From the NCBI GenBank assembly GCA_036381615.1, contig DASVCL010000021.1:34238-98237 (forward strand): a stretch of 64,000 nt of DNA, written 5' to 3'. Of the stretch, positions 9,419 to 17,530 are shown piece after piece. The stretch's first letter is position 1. Each line of letters opens with the position of its first letter. The DNA comes from CALANV01 sp036381615 (GTDB lineage Bacteria; Pseudomonadota; Alphaproteobacteria; CACIAM-22H2). The position numbers were made by a program, and so were the translations under genes. A model generated the notes under the pieces. That model saw nothing but the letters and a program-made list of their open reading frames with translations. It ran no database searches and was not told the DNA's origin.

Positions 9419-9473
9419 CGCCTCAGTCTGTTTGTGTTCGCGTTGACGGATAGGGCGCGCCGGCTGCCCCGGC

Positions 9474-9917
9474 TTACTCGACCACCATCAACGGTTCGCC
9501 ATACTCGACCGGAGCGCCGTCGCGGACGAAGATCTGCGTCACGGTTCCATTCCGTGGACTGCGGATCTGGTTCATCACCTTCATCGCTTCGATGATGAGC
9601 AGCGTCTGGCCTTCCTTCACGCGGTCGCCGACCTTGACGAACGGCGCCGCGCCCGGCTCGGGGGCGACGTAGGCCGTGCCGACCATCGGTGCCGTGATCG
9701 TGCCCGCCGGCAGTGCCTCGGGGGAGGCGACGGCTTCCGCCGCGGGCGCCGGGCCCTTGGGCGCAGCGGCGACGGCCTGCACCATCGGTGCGGCCGGGCG
9801 GGCAACGCGGATGCGGCGTTCGCCTTCGGCGTATTCGATCTCGCCAAGACCGGTCTCGTTAAGAATGTCGGCGAGCTTGCGAATCAGATCCGGGTCGACG
9901 GAGAACTTGTTCGGCAT
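9474..9917 (-). CDS. accB: Acetyl-CoA carboxylase, biotin carboxyl carrier protein
   Basis: Carries carboxybiotin between the carboxylase and transferase subunits. 147 residues: an N-terminal helical region (1-40), an Ala/Pro-rich linker (41-70) and a C-terminal biotinyl domain with the biotinylation motif EAMKVM (Lys113). The start codon overlaps the stop of aroQ by one base (TGATG), so translation is probably coupled. The frame is open further upstream through aroQ, but that stretch is a shadow. Confidence 0.97.
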   Translation of the reverse strand: MPNKFSVDPDLIRKLADILNETGLGEIEYAEGERRIRVARPAAPMVQAVAAAPKGPAPAAEAVASPEALPAGTITAPMVGTAYVAPEPGAAPFVKVGDRVKEGQTLLIIEAMKVMNQIRSPRNGTVTQIFVRDGAPVEYGEPLMVVE

Positions 9918-10372
9918 CAGTCCCTGGTCTCGGCAATTTGGCGGGCAAGCGCATCGAGCGCATAGAGATAGCCTTGGCCACCGAACCCGCAGATCACGCC
10001 GCGCGCGACCGGGCTGATATGCGAATGATGGCGGAAGGAATCGCGGGCATAGATGTTGGAAAGGTGAACCTCGATGACCGGCAGCTCGCAAAGCAGGAGC
10101 GCGTCGAGCACCGCGATCGAGGTGTGGGATAGCGCGCCGGCGTTGATGATGATCCCGTCGGCCGTGCCGCGGGCCTCGTGAATCCACTCGACCAGCTGGC
10201 CTTCGTAGTTGGTCTGGCGGAAGTCGACGGCGACGTCGAGTTCCGCCGCGCGCTCGCGGCAGGCGGCCTCGATGTCGCCGAGCGTCTCGCGCCCGTAGAT
10301 CTCGGGCTGGCGGACGCCGAGCATGTTCAGGTTCGGGCCGTTCAGGATCAGGATAATGGGGGATTCCGCCAC
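9917..10372 (-). CDS. aroQ: 3-dehydroquinate dehydratase, type II
   Basis: Removes water from 3-dehydroquinate in the shikimate pathway, making chorismate precursors. 151 residues, the usual size for type II dodecameric enzymes. Catalytic features are visible: NGPNLNMLG, Arg21 and Tyr26 on the flexible loop (GVRQPEIYG), Asn77 in INAGALSH with His83, and His103 in EVHLSNIYARD. First gene of the aroQ-accB-accC operon. Confidence 0.97.
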   Translation of the reverse strand: MAESPIILILNGPNLNMLGVRQPEIYGRETLGDIEAACRERAAELDVAVDFRQTNYEGQLVEWIHEARGTADGIIINAGALSHTSIAVLDALLLCELPVIEVHLSNIYARDSFRHHSHISPVARGVICGFGGQGYLYALDALARQIAETRD

Positions 10373-10681
10373 GGGATTTCCATTTGGCCGGCTGGTGCCG
10401 AGTCGGCGTGGCCCTTATAGCATGGTCGTCCCGGGGCGCAACCGTGCCGCGCATCCGCGCCACCGCTGCCGGCGTCCACAAAAAATTGGCCCGCGGGCGC
10501 AATTTTCACTTTTCATTCAGGCGAATCGCTATATATACGGACCTTGACGCACCCGCACGTGCCTCTGGCTCCCGGGCTCATCTGTCCGGGGTGGTTTAAG
10601 CAACGACGTTAGGCGTCCTTCCCTCGTGCCGACCGAGTGGGCGGTGAGTGCAAGAGGTTGGGAGTCCTGGTTGTTCGGACC
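10373..10681. other. Divergent intergenic region, aroQ versus decarboxylase leader
   Basis: No gene is seen between the aroQ start and the possible leader peptide. An AT-rich stretch at about 10500-10540 (with TATATATAC at 10530-10538) is the best candidate for the -10 region of the rightward transcript. From there the transcript would have a leader of roughly 315 bases. In alphaproteobacteria a structured RNA called the speF motif has been described at this place; I cannot confirm a match by eye. Confidence 0.45.
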
Positions 10682-10828
10682 ATGGTTGCATCCAAGCTGG
10701 GGCGCAGCGAGCGCGTCGCCGTCCCCATACCCGACATCCAGTTCTTTCCCGAATGCCTCGCCGCGGCCACGCGGGCGACACGGCGTTTGGTTGTCGGCCT
10801 GAGCGCCCGAGGCGCGACCGGCCGGTGA
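10682..10828 (+). CDS. Possible leader peptide upstream of the decarboxylase
   Basis: A 48-codon frame starting ATG (MVASKLGRSERV) and ending in ATRRLVVGLSARGATGR. Its stop codon, TGA at 10826-10828, lies immediately after the stem and just before the T-run of the intrinsic terminator at 10795-10835. A ribosome finishing this frame would prevent the stem from forming. In other bacteria ornithine decarboxylase is controlled by an upstream arrest peptide (SpeFL), so a regulatory role is plausible, but this peptide is not SpeFL-like in sequence and has no strong ribosome binding site; GTG at 10637 is an alternative start. Treat as a hypothesis. Confidence 0.3.
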   Translation: MVASKLGRSERVAVPIPDIQFFPECLAAATRATRRLVVGLSARGATGR

Positions 10829-10835
10829 TTTTTTT
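10795..10835 (+). terminator. Intrinsic terminator (attenuator) before the decarboxylase gene
   Basis: Outer stem CGGCC/GGCCG (10795-10799 with 10820-10824) and inner stem GCGCC/GGCGC (10803-10807 with 10811-10815) with a CGA loop, followed after four bases by seven T residues (10829-10835). An alternative pairing CCGGC/GCCGG spans the T-run and would compete with it. It lies 23 bases before the decarboxylase ATG, inside the transcript, so it should act as an attenuator. Confidence 0.6.
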
Positions 10836-10858
10836 GCCGGAAAGGACTGTTGACTTAG

Positions 10859-11989
10859 ATGACCCCAAAGATCGCCCGCTTCCTTGCCGAGCACAATCCG
10901 CCGACCCCGTGCCTTGTCGTCGATCTCGACGTCATCGCGCACAACTACAAGCGCCTCAAAAAGGCGCTGCCGCTCGCGCAGATCTTTTACGCCGTGAAGG
11001 CAAACCCGGCGCCTGAGATCCTGCGCGTTCTCGACACGCTCGGCTCCAACTTCGACACGGCCTCCATCTACGAGATCGAGGACTGCCTTGCGCTCGGCAT
11101 CGGCGCCGATCGCCTGTCGTTCGGCAGCACGATCAAGAAGGAGGACCATATCCGCCGCGCCTTCGAGGCCGGCGTCAACCTCTACGCGTTCGATTCGGCG
11201 GCCGAACTGGAGAAGCTGGCCCGTGCCGCACCGGGCGCGCGCGTGTTCTGCCGCATCTTCATGACGGGCCAAGGGGCCGACTGGCCGCTGTCGCGCAAGT
11301 TCGGCTGCTCGGTCGAAATGGCCAAGGACCTGCTGATCCGCGCCCGCGACATGGGGCTCGACCCGCACGGCGTGTCGTTCCACGTCGGCTCGCAGCAGCG
11401 CGACCTGTCGCAATGGGACATCGCGGTCGGCAAGACCAAGATGCTGTTCACGGCGCTGAACGAAGCAGGCATCGAGCTCAAGCTGATCAATCTGGGCGGC
11501 GGTTTTCCGGCCCGCTACCGGCAGCGCATTCCAGCCATCGACGCCTACGCAAGCGCGATCATGGATGCGATGACGAAGCACTTCGGCAACAACCTGCCGC
11601 AGATGATCATCGAGCCGGGCCGCGGTATCGCCGGCGACGCGGGCGTGATTCAGTCCGAGGTCGTCCTCATCTCGACCAAGGGCGAGGACGACGACCGGCG
11701 CTGGATCTATCTCGATATCGGCAAGTTCGGCGGCCTGCCGGAGACGATGGGCGAAGCGATCCAGTACCGGATCAAGACGCCCCATGACGGCAAGCCGGTC
11801 GGCCCGGTCGTGATCGCTGGACCGACCTGTGACGAGATGGACATGCTGTACGAGAAGGCCGGCTACAAGCTGCCGGTCGACCTCGCGGTCGGCGACAAGG
11901 TTCAGATCCTGGCCGCCGGCGCCTACACGACGACCTACGCGTCGGTCGGCTTCAACGGCTTCCCGCCGCTCAAGAGCTATTACGTCTGA
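10859..11989 (+). CDS. Ornithine/lysine decarboxylase, fold-type III (alanine-racemase type)
   Basis: PLP enzyme that decarboxylates L-ornithine (probably also lysine) to putrescine (cadaverine), the entry to polyamine synthesis. 376 residues, as in alphaproteobacterial L/ODC enzymes. The PLP lysine is Lys47 in YAVKANP; the phosphate-binding loop is LGGGFP at about 214; the substrate-site GPTCDEMD holds Cys324 and Asp325; HVGSQ and the C-terminal YTTTYASVGFNGF are also typical. Which amino acid is preferred cannot be read from the sequence. Long leader and attenuator upstream; strong terminator downstream. Confidence 0.93.
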   Translation: MTPKIARFLAEHNPPTPCLVVDLDVIAHNYKRLKKALPLAQIFYAVKANPAPEILRVLDTLGSNFDTASIYEIEDCLALGIGADRLSFGSTIKKEDHIRRAFEAGVNLYAFDSAAELEKLARAAPGARVFCRIFMTGQGADWPLSRKFGCSVEMAKDLLIRARDMGLDPHGVSFHVGSQQRDLSQWDIAVGKTKMLFTALNEAGIELKLINLGGGFPARYRQRIPAIDAYASAIMDAMTKHFGNNLPQMIIEPGRGIAGDAGVIQSEVVLISTKGEDDDRRWIYLDIGKFGGLPETMGEAIQYRIKTPHDGKPVGPVVIAGPTCDEMDMLYEKAGYKLPVDLAVGDKVQILAAGAYTTTYASVGFNGFPPLKSYYV

Positions 11990-12014
11990 CGGCCTGCTGC
12001 CGTCACCCGCGACA

Positions 12015-12042
12015 GGCCCGGACGGCGACGTCCGGGCCTTTT
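12015..12042 (+). terminator. Intrinsic terminator after the decarboxylase
   Basis: Perfect 10-bp stem GGCCCGGACG/CGTCCGGGCC with a GCGA tetraloop, followed by TTTT. It ends the decarboxylase transcript 25 bases after the stop codon. Confidence 0.9.
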
Positions 12043-12183
12043 GCTTTGCGGGCAGTAGTACCATCGATGACCTGGCTTCGTGCGGACGCCGGCGCCGTTT
12101 CGCAGAAGGCTTGCGTTTGCAGCAACCCTTTCCGGCGGTCTTAACGATGCTTGCGGGCGTGCGGGCATCGCTAGAGTGTGCGC

Positions 12184-13098
12184 ATGTCAGACCACCCGCA
12201 GCTTCTGCCGACGTTTGCCTCCGTCCTCGCGACCGTGCTTGGCGGTTCCGCCATCGTCGCGACACGACTTGCCGTGGGTGATGGCCAGCCCGATCCCTTG
12301 GCCTTCTCCGTGCTTCGGTACGTCGGTGCCAGTGCCGTAATGATCGCGATCGCGTTCGCGACATTGGGACGGCGCTTTCGGATCATCGGACCGGGCCTGG
12401 TGCCGATCATGGGGTTGGGCGTTCTTCAGTTCGCCCTTTTCGGGTGGCTGTTCACGGCGTCATTGCGGTATGTGCCGTCGGCGCGCGGCGGGCTCATCTT
12501 TGCCACGATGCCCATCCTGACGCTGGGGATGGCGGTGCTGCTCGGGCGGGAGCGGTTGACCGCGGCGAAGATCGTGGGGGCGGCTCTCGCCTGCGGCGGG
12601 GTTGCGTTCGCGCTCGGCGAGGGCGCGCTCGCGACCGGCCCGGAGGTGTGGAAGGGCGACGCGATGATGTTCGGCGCCGCACTCGCGGGATCGACCTACA
12701 ACGTTTTGTCCGGGATCTATCTGCGGAACATGGCGGCCCTCGGCATGGTGGCGATACAACTGCCGGTCGGGGCTGTCGTGCTGCTCGCCGTGCTTGTGGC
12801 CAGCGGCGATCTTTCCGGACTCGTCGCGCTCAGCGCCACCGAATGGGGGGCGGCAATCTACGTTGCGACGCTCGGCGGTGCCGCGTCGTTCTACTTGTGG
12901 ATCTGGGCGCTCGAGCGGATCGCACCGTCGCGCGTCGCCGTGACCGTCACGTTCAATCCGGTCTCGGCGGCACTGCTCGGCGCTTTCGTTCTGGGGGAGC
13001 CGCTGACTTGGCGTATGCTGGCCGGCCTTGCGGGGATCGTCGCGGGGATCGCGATCGCGAACTGGCCGGTGCGGCAGCCGGCGCCGGCCTCCGGCTAG
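12184..13098 (+). CDS. EamA/DMT-family transporter
   Basis: A 304-residue inner-membrane protein with about ten hydrophobic segments arranged as two EamA halves (roughly 10-140 and 150-300), typical of drug/metabolite transporters that export amino acids or other metabolites. SARGGLIFATMPILT in the first half and SRVAVTVTFNPVSAALLG in the second half are the usual helix-end motifs. I prefer the ATG at 12184 to a GTG two codons earlier. Substrate unknown. Its last 146 bases overlap, on the opposite strand, the extended tail of the MarR-type gene. Confidence 0.85.
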   Translation: MSDHPQLLPTFASVLATVLGGSAIVATRLAVGDGQPDPLAFSVLRYVGASAVMIAIAFATLGRRFRIIGPGLVPIMGLGVLQFALFGWLFTASLRYVPSARGGLIFATMPILTLGMAVLLGRERLTAAKIVGAALACGGVAFALGEGALATGPEVWKGDAMMFGAALAGSTYNVLSGIYLRNMAALGMVAIQLPVGAVVLLAVLVASGDLSGLVALSATEWGAAIYVATLGGAASFYLWIWALERIAPSRVAVTVTFNPVSAALLGAFVLGEPLTWRMLAGLAGIVAGIAIANWPVRQPAPASG

Positions 13099-13645
13099 AA
13101 TCGTCCGCCTGTGCCGGTCCGCTGCTTTCTTCGCCTTCGTGACAGAGCCTGACCGCCTGATCCATCAGCTTCGTCACGAGGCGGTCGAGCGTCTCGCGCT
13201 CGGCCGGGGTAAGCCCTTCCAGAAACGCCGCTTCGAATTCGCGCGCCATCGGTACGATCGCATCGTGCATCCGGCGCCCTGTTCGCGACAGGCGTAGTGC
13301 CGAGCGTCGCCGGTCGGTCGCGTCGGTGGCGCGGTCGATGAGATTCGTCTGGAGGAGGCGCGCGACCGCACGGCTGACCCGCACCTTGTCCATTGCCGTT
13401 CGTTCGGCGACCTCGTTCGCCGACAGCGGCGCGAAGCGTCCGAGCACGGCCATTACACGCCATTCAGGGATGCTCAGGCCGAACCTCTCGCCATACATCC
13501 GCGCGAAGGCGCGGCTCATCGTGTTGGTCAGCACCGACAGCCGATACGGCAGGAACCGCTCGAGTGCGAACGACACGCCTTCTTCCGGCGCGTCACCGGC
13601 CGAGGGCGACGGGCGAGGAACCGAAACGGGTTGCATTGGTTTCAT
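12953..13645 (-). CDS. MarR-family regulator, probable homogentisate-pathway repressor
   Basis: A winged-helix transcription factor of 230 residues. The MarR domain spans about 25-170, with the recognition region PLSANEVAERTAMDKVRVSRAVARL and a wing around RATDATDRRRSALRLS. Homologues next to hppD-hmgA repress tyrosine catabolism and respond to a pathway acid, so that role is inferred from context. The last ~55 residues are Arg/Pro/Ala/Ser-rich, unlike MarR proteins, because the frame runs on through the end of the convergent EamA gene; the tail may be accidental. The promoter places the transcription start within a few bases of the ATG, so the mRNA is probably leaderless. A second ATG is at 13636. 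Confidence 0.85.
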   Translation of the reverse strand: MKPMQPVSVPRPSPSAGDAPEEGVSFALERFLPYRLSVLTNTMSRAFARMYGERFGLSIPEWRVMAVLGRFAPLSANEVAERTAMDKVRVSRAVARLLQTNLIDRATDATDRRRSALRLSRTGRRMHDAIVPMAREFEAAFLEGLTPAERETLDRLVTKLMDQAVRLCHEGEESSGPAQADDSSRRPAPAAAPASSRSRSPRRSPQGRPAYAKSAAPPERKRRAVPPRPD

Positions 13646-13658
13646 TTGAAACTATTAT
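13631..13658 (+). promoter_or_regulatory. Promoter of hppD operon
   Basis: TTGCAT (13631-13636), 16-base spacer, TATTAT (13653-13658). The -10 hexamer is the same six base pairs used on the other strand by the regulator promoter, so the two promoters should be mutually exclusive. The operator palindrome sits inside the spacer. Confidence 0.6.
13639..13652. promoter_or_regulatory. Palindromic operator between marR-type gene and hppD
   Basis: GTTTCATTTGAAAC is a perfect 6-bp inverted repeat with a 2-bp spacer. It lies in the spacer of the hppD promoter and over the transcription start of the regulator gene, the place expected for a repressor that controls both. Binding by the adjacent MarR protein is inferred. 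Confidence 0.6.
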
Positions 13659-13681
13659 AGACGCGTCCTGAACGACTGCAA
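13653..13681 (-). promoter_or_regulatory. Promoter of MarR-type regulator gene
   Basis: Read on the minus strand: TTGCAG (13676-13681), 17-base spacer, TATAAT (13653-13658), a near-consensus sigma-70 promoter. Transcription would start around 13646, directly at the ATG at 13645. Confidence 0.65.
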
Positions 13682-13731
13682 CGACGGCACGAGCTGGACA
13701 ACCCCTTTGTGCCGTCAGCAACGGAGGGCAC

Positions 13732-14847
13732 ATGGCTGCGAGTCGGTACGACGTCATCGACGCGCCGGAAGGCGTGACGACGCATAACCCCATGGGTACG
13801 GACGGCTTCGAGTTCGTCGAATACACCGCACCGGATCCCAAGGCGCTGGGCCGGTTGTTCGAATCGATGGGCTTTACGGCCGTGGCGCGTCACCGCTCGA
13901 AGGACGTGACGCTCTATCGCCAGGGCGGCGTCAACTTCATCGTCAACGCGGAGCCCGACAGCTTCGCCCAGGCCTTCGCGCGCGTGCACGGCCCGTCGGC
14001 CTGCGCGATGGCGTTCCGGGTTGCCGATGCGGCGTATGCCTACCGGCGCGCGATCGCGCTCGGCGCCAAGCCTGTCGAAGGCCGGATCGGCCCCATGGAG
14101 CTCAACATCCCTGCGATCGAAGGTATCGGCGGCAGCCTGATCTACCTCGTCGATCGCTACGGGGCTCATGGCACGATCTACGACGTCGATTTCCGGCCGG
14201 TGCCGGGTGTCGATCAGAACCCCACGGGCGTTGGCCTCGTCTATATCGACCATCTGACGCACAACGTCCATCGCGGCCGGATGGAAGAATGGGCGCGCTT
14301 CTACGAAAAGATCTTCAACTTTCATGAGATGCGCTACTTCGACATCGAAGGCAAGCTGACCGGCCTCAGGTCGAAGGCGATGACAAGTCCGTGCGGCAAG
14401 ATCCGCATTCCGATCAACGAGTCGGCCGATGACAAGTCGCAGATCGAGGAGTTTCTCGAAGCCTATCGCGGCGAGGGAATTCAGCACATCGCGCTCGGCA
14501 CCGACGACATCTATGCGACGGTGGAAGATCTGCGCAGGCGCGGGGTGGAGTTTCTCGATACGCCGGACACGTATTACGAAAAGGTCGACGAGCGTCTGCC
14601 GGGCCATGGCGAGGATCTCGCCCGGCTGCAGCGCAACCGCATCCTGATCGACGGTGCGCCGAAGCTCAACCCCGATAAGGACGATCGCGGTCTGCTGCTG
14701 CAGATCTTCACCAAGACCGTCATCGGGCCGATCTTCTTCGAGATCATTCAGCGCAAGGGTGACGAAGGGTTCGGCGAGGGCAATTTCCGCGCTCTGTTCG
14801 AATCGATCGAACTGGACCAGATCCGCAGAGGAGTCCTGCAGGCATGA
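13732..14847 (+). CDS. hppD: 4-hydroxyphenylpyruvate dioxygenase
   Basis: Converts 4-hydroxyphenylpyruvate to homogentisate, the key step in tyrosine/phenylalanine breakdown; cytoplasmic Fe(II) enzyme. 371 residues, two vicinal-oxygen-chelate domains. Iron ligands by position are His174 (YIDHLTHNV), His252 (IQHIALGTDD) and Glu337 (FFEIIQRKG), followed by GFGEGNFRALFE and the closing C-terminal helix. First gene of the catabolic operon; it overlaps hmgA by four bases (ATGA). Confidence 0.98.
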   Translation: MAASRYDVIDAPEGVTTHNPMGTDGFEFVEYTAPDPKALGRLFESMGFTAVARHRSKDVTLYRQGGVNFIVNAEPDSFAQAFARVHGPSACAMAFRVADAAYAYRRAIALGAKPVEGRIGPMELNIPAIEGIGGSLIYLVDRYGAHGTIYDVDFRPVPGVDQNPTGVGLVYIDHLTHNVHRGRMEEWARFYEKIFNFHEMRYFDIEGKLTGLRSKAMTSPCGKIRIPINESADDKSQIEEFLEAYRGEGIQHIALGTDDIYATVEDLRRRGVEFLDTPDTYYEKVDERLPGHGEDLARLQRNRILIDGAPKLNPDKDDRGLLLQIFTKTVIGPIFFEIIQRKGDEGFGEGNFRALFESIELDQIRRGVLQA

Positions 14848-15986
14848 AGAATTGGATCAGCTTTCCTCGCCGCGAAGGCAATGCATCGCGCCAGGCCCAT
14901 ACGCAGATTCCCGAGGGCACGTACGAGCGGGAGCTCGGCAAGGAGGGATTTTTCGGTCCGGCGACGCAGATGTATCACGCCCATCCGCCGACGGGCTGGG
15001 TCAAGTGGGAAGGCGACCTGCGGCCGCGCGCCTTCGATCTGAACAAGATCAATTCGGCGTCCGCCTCGCCGTGGGACGCGCCGACGATCCTGTCCAACGC
15101 CGCCATGAAATTCCGCTGGTGGCGGATGGAAGGGCGTATGGATCACCTGGCCCGCAATGCCGACGGCGACGAGTTGATCTTCATCCATGAGGGCGCCGGC
15201 GACCTGTTCTGCGACTACGGTCACCTGAGCTTCCGGGACGGCGACTACATCATGCTGCCGCGATCCACGATGTGGCGGATCGAGGCGACGGAGCCAGTGA
15301 CGGCGCTTCTCATCGAAGCGACGAATGACAGCTACCGCCTGCCGGAAAAGGGACTCGTCGGAAAGCACGCGATCTTCGATCCGGGCATGCTCGACGTGCC
15401 TTCGCTGGACGAGGCGTTCGCGGCACAAAAGGGTGAGACCGAGACCCGCGTGATCATCAAGCGTGGCGGCAAGCTGTCGACCGTGACGTATCCGTTCAAT
15501 CCGCTCGACGCGGTCGGCTGGCAGGGCGATCTTTGTCCGGTGCGGATCAATTGGCGCGACGTCCGGCCGCTGATGAGTCATCGCTATCACCTGCCGCCGT
15601 CGGCACACACGACGTTCGTCGCCGGGCGCTTTGTCGTGTGCACATTCGCGCCGCGGCCGGCCGAAAGCGATCCGGACGCGCTGAAGCTGCCGTTTTTCCA
15701 CAACAACGACGATTACGACGAGATCATCTTCTATCACCGCGGCAAGTTCTTCTCGCGCGACAACATCCACCCCGGGATGATGACGATCCATCCCTGCGGC
15801 TTTACGCATGGGCCGCATCCGAAGGCGTTCGCGCTCGCGCAGCAGTCGAAGGGGGGCCACATCCTGGATGAGGTCGCGGTGATGATCGACACACGCGATG
15901 CGATCGAGGTCGCGAGGCTTCCGGAGGGCGTCGAGTGGCACGGCTATGTCGACAGCTGGAAGCCGAAGCAGGCCGCTGCCGAGTAG
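14844..15986 (+). CDS. hmgA: Homogentisate 1,2-dioxygenase
   Basis: Opens the homogentisate ring to maleylacetoacetate using Fe(II) and oxygen. At 380 residues it is shorter than the ~430-450-residue classical enzyme but belongs to the bacterial short form seen beside hppD. Near the C-terminus it retains DEIIFYHRGKFFS and HPCGFTHGPHP, which carry the metal-binding His and Glu residues. Translational coupling to hppD is indicated by the ATGA overlap. Confidence 0.95.
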   Translation: MKNWISFPRREGNASRQAHTQIPEGTYERELGKEGFFGPATQMYHAHPPTGWVKWEGDLRPRAFDLNKINSASASPWDAPTILSNAAMKFRWWRMEGRMDHLARNADGDELIFIHEGAGDLFCDYGHLSFRDGDYIMLPRSTMWRIEATEPVTALLIEATNDSYRLPEKGLVGKHAIFDPGMLDVPSLDEAFAAQKGETETRVIIKRGGKLSTVTYPFNPLDAVGWQGDLCPVRINWRDVRPLMSHRYHLPPSAHTTFVAGRFVVCTFAPRPAESDPDALKLPFFHNNDDYDEIIFYHRGKFFSRDNIHPGMMTIHPCGFTHGPHPKAFALAQQSKGGHILDEVAVMIDTRDAIEVARLPEGVEWHGYVDSWKPKQAAAE

Positions 15987-16044
15987 CCCGTCGTCCTGGC
16001 CGCAGGTCGACCGCGACAGTGCTATCTGAGAAAGGAACCGGGGG

Positions 16045-17079
16045 ATGAAACTCGCAACGCTGAAGGAAGGCGGGCGTGACGGCACGCTCGTGGTCGTGTC
16101 GCGGGATCTCGCGCACGCCGTCAGGGTGCCCAGCATTGCGCCGACATTGCAGGCGGCACTGGACAACTGGAGCGAGGTTCATGCCGAGCTGGCATCCGTC
16201 TACCGGTTGCTCAACGAGAACAACCTCGATTGCTGCGGCGACGAGCGTGCGTTCAAGCTGGATCATCACGCATTGATGGCGCCGCTGCCGCGCGCATTTC
16301 AATTCGCCGACGGCAGCGCGTACCTGAACCATGTAGAACTCGTCCGTCGGGCGCGGGGCGCGGAAATGCCGCCGTCTTTCTTTACCGACCCGCTCATGTA
16401 TCAGGGGGCGTCGGACGGGTTTCTCGGCCCGCTCGACGATGTGGAGGCCGTCGACGAGGCGCATGGAATCGATTTCGAAGCGGAAGTCGCCGTCATCACC
16501 GACGACGTGCCGATGGGCGTCACCCCCGAGCAGGCGAGACGGCATATCAAGCTGCTGATGCTCCTGAACGACGTCAGCCTGCGCAATCTGATCCCGGGCG
16601 AGCTCGCCAAGGGCTTTGGCTTCTTCCAGTCGAAGCCGGCCTCGAGCTGTTCGCCGGTCGCGGTCACGCCGGACGAACTGGGAGCGGCCTGGGACGGCGG
16701 CAAGATCAACCTGCCGCTCGTCACGCATCTCAACGGCGAATGGTTCGGCAATCCCAACGCCGGCGTCGACATGAATTTCGACTTCGGTCAGCTGATTGCG
16801 CATGCGGCGCGCACGCGCCGGCTTTGCGCCGGCACCATCATCGGTTCCGGCACCGTCTCAAACCGGGACCGCGCGACCGGATCGTCATGCCTGGCCGAGA
16901 AACGCACGATCGAAACCATCGATCACGGAAAGCCGAGCACGCCGTTCATGAAGTTCGGCGACCGAATCCGGATCGAGATGTTCGACGGCCAGGGGCGCTC
17001 GATCTTCGGTGCGATCGACCAGAAGATCGTGAAATATGTCCCGCGACAAGTCGGCGCCGCCGCCCGGAGCACGGCTTAG
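16045..17079 (+). CDS. Fumarylacetoacetate hydrolase-family protein
   Basis: Probably fumarylacetoacetase, which splits fumarylacetoacetate into fumarate and acetoacetate at the end of the homogentisate pathway. 344 residues. The FAH metal site is visible: DFEAEVAVITDDVP (Glu/Asp ligands), LLNDVSLRN, KGFGFFQSKPASSCSPV and GTIIGSGTVSN. Bacterial pathway enzymes of this length are normally annotated as FAH-family proteins and often lack the extended N-terminal domain of the animal enzyme. Located 58 bases after hmgA, same strand. Confidence 0.93.
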   Translation: MKLATLKEGGRDGTLVVVSRDLAHAVRVPSIAPTLQAALDNWSEVHAELASVYRLLNENNLDCCGDERAFKLDHHALMAPLPRAFQFADGSAYLNHVELVRRARGAEMPPSFFTDPLMYQGASDGFLGPLDDVEAVDEAHGIDFEAEVAVITDDVPMGVTPEQARRHIKLLMLLNDVSLRNLIPGELAKGFGFFQSKPASSCSPVAVTPDELGAAWDGGKINLPLVTHLNGEWFGNPNAGVDMNFDFGQLIAHAARTRRLCAGTIIGSGTVSNRDRATGSSCLAEKRTIETIDHGKPSTPFMKFGDRIRIEMFDGQGRSIFGAIDQKIVKYVPRQVGAAARSTA

Positions 17080-17128
17080 GGAGGAGCGGTCGGCGCGAAT
17101 CCCGCTGCCGGTACGGTTGCGGGAGCGT

Positions 17129-17332
17129 TCAATCCTCCAGCACGAACGTGATCTCCATCGTCACGCGGAACTCGTCGATGTTGCCGTTGGCGACCTTTGC
17201 TTTCTGCTCGACGACGTGCAAACCGGTTATGCCCCGCAGCGTCTTGCTGGCGCGCTTCAGGCCCTCTCTCACGGCGGCATCGAAGCCGTCCGGCGATGAG
17301 GCGGTAATCGTGGTGACCCGTGCGACAGCCAT
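17129..17332 (-). CDS. Dodecin
   Basis: A 67-residue flavin-binding storage/scavenging protein that forms a hollow dodecamer. Typical features are the short N-terminal strand ARVTTITASSPDGF, the helix AAVREGLKRASKTLRG, the phrase VVEQKAKV, and the final strand EFRVTMEITFVL. It is encoded on the opposite strand between the FAH gene and maiA. A regulatory link to the pathway is not evident. Confidence 0.93.
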   Translation of the reverse strand: MAVARVTTITASSPDGFDAAVREGLKRASKTLRGITGLHVVEQKAKVANGNIDEFRVTMEITFVLED

Positions 17333-17530
17333 GGAATCCTCCCAGATCGGTTGATCGCGGCCCTGTCGAGACGTCGGTCGCAGGGAAAGTCTAGCCCGGC
17401 CGAGGGGACGCGGCCATAACGCGCACGGATAGAGAGGCCGTCACCGTTGCGTTCACGGTGCGCGTTGGCATGCGTCCGGCGTGCTGTTACATTCGCCGCA
17501 CAAGACGGCGTTCAGGAGAAACGTCCAGAT

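Noticed and set aside
10529..12364. A 611-codon frame antisense to the decarboxylase
   Set aside because: Shadow of the plus-strand gene; contains no recognisable family.
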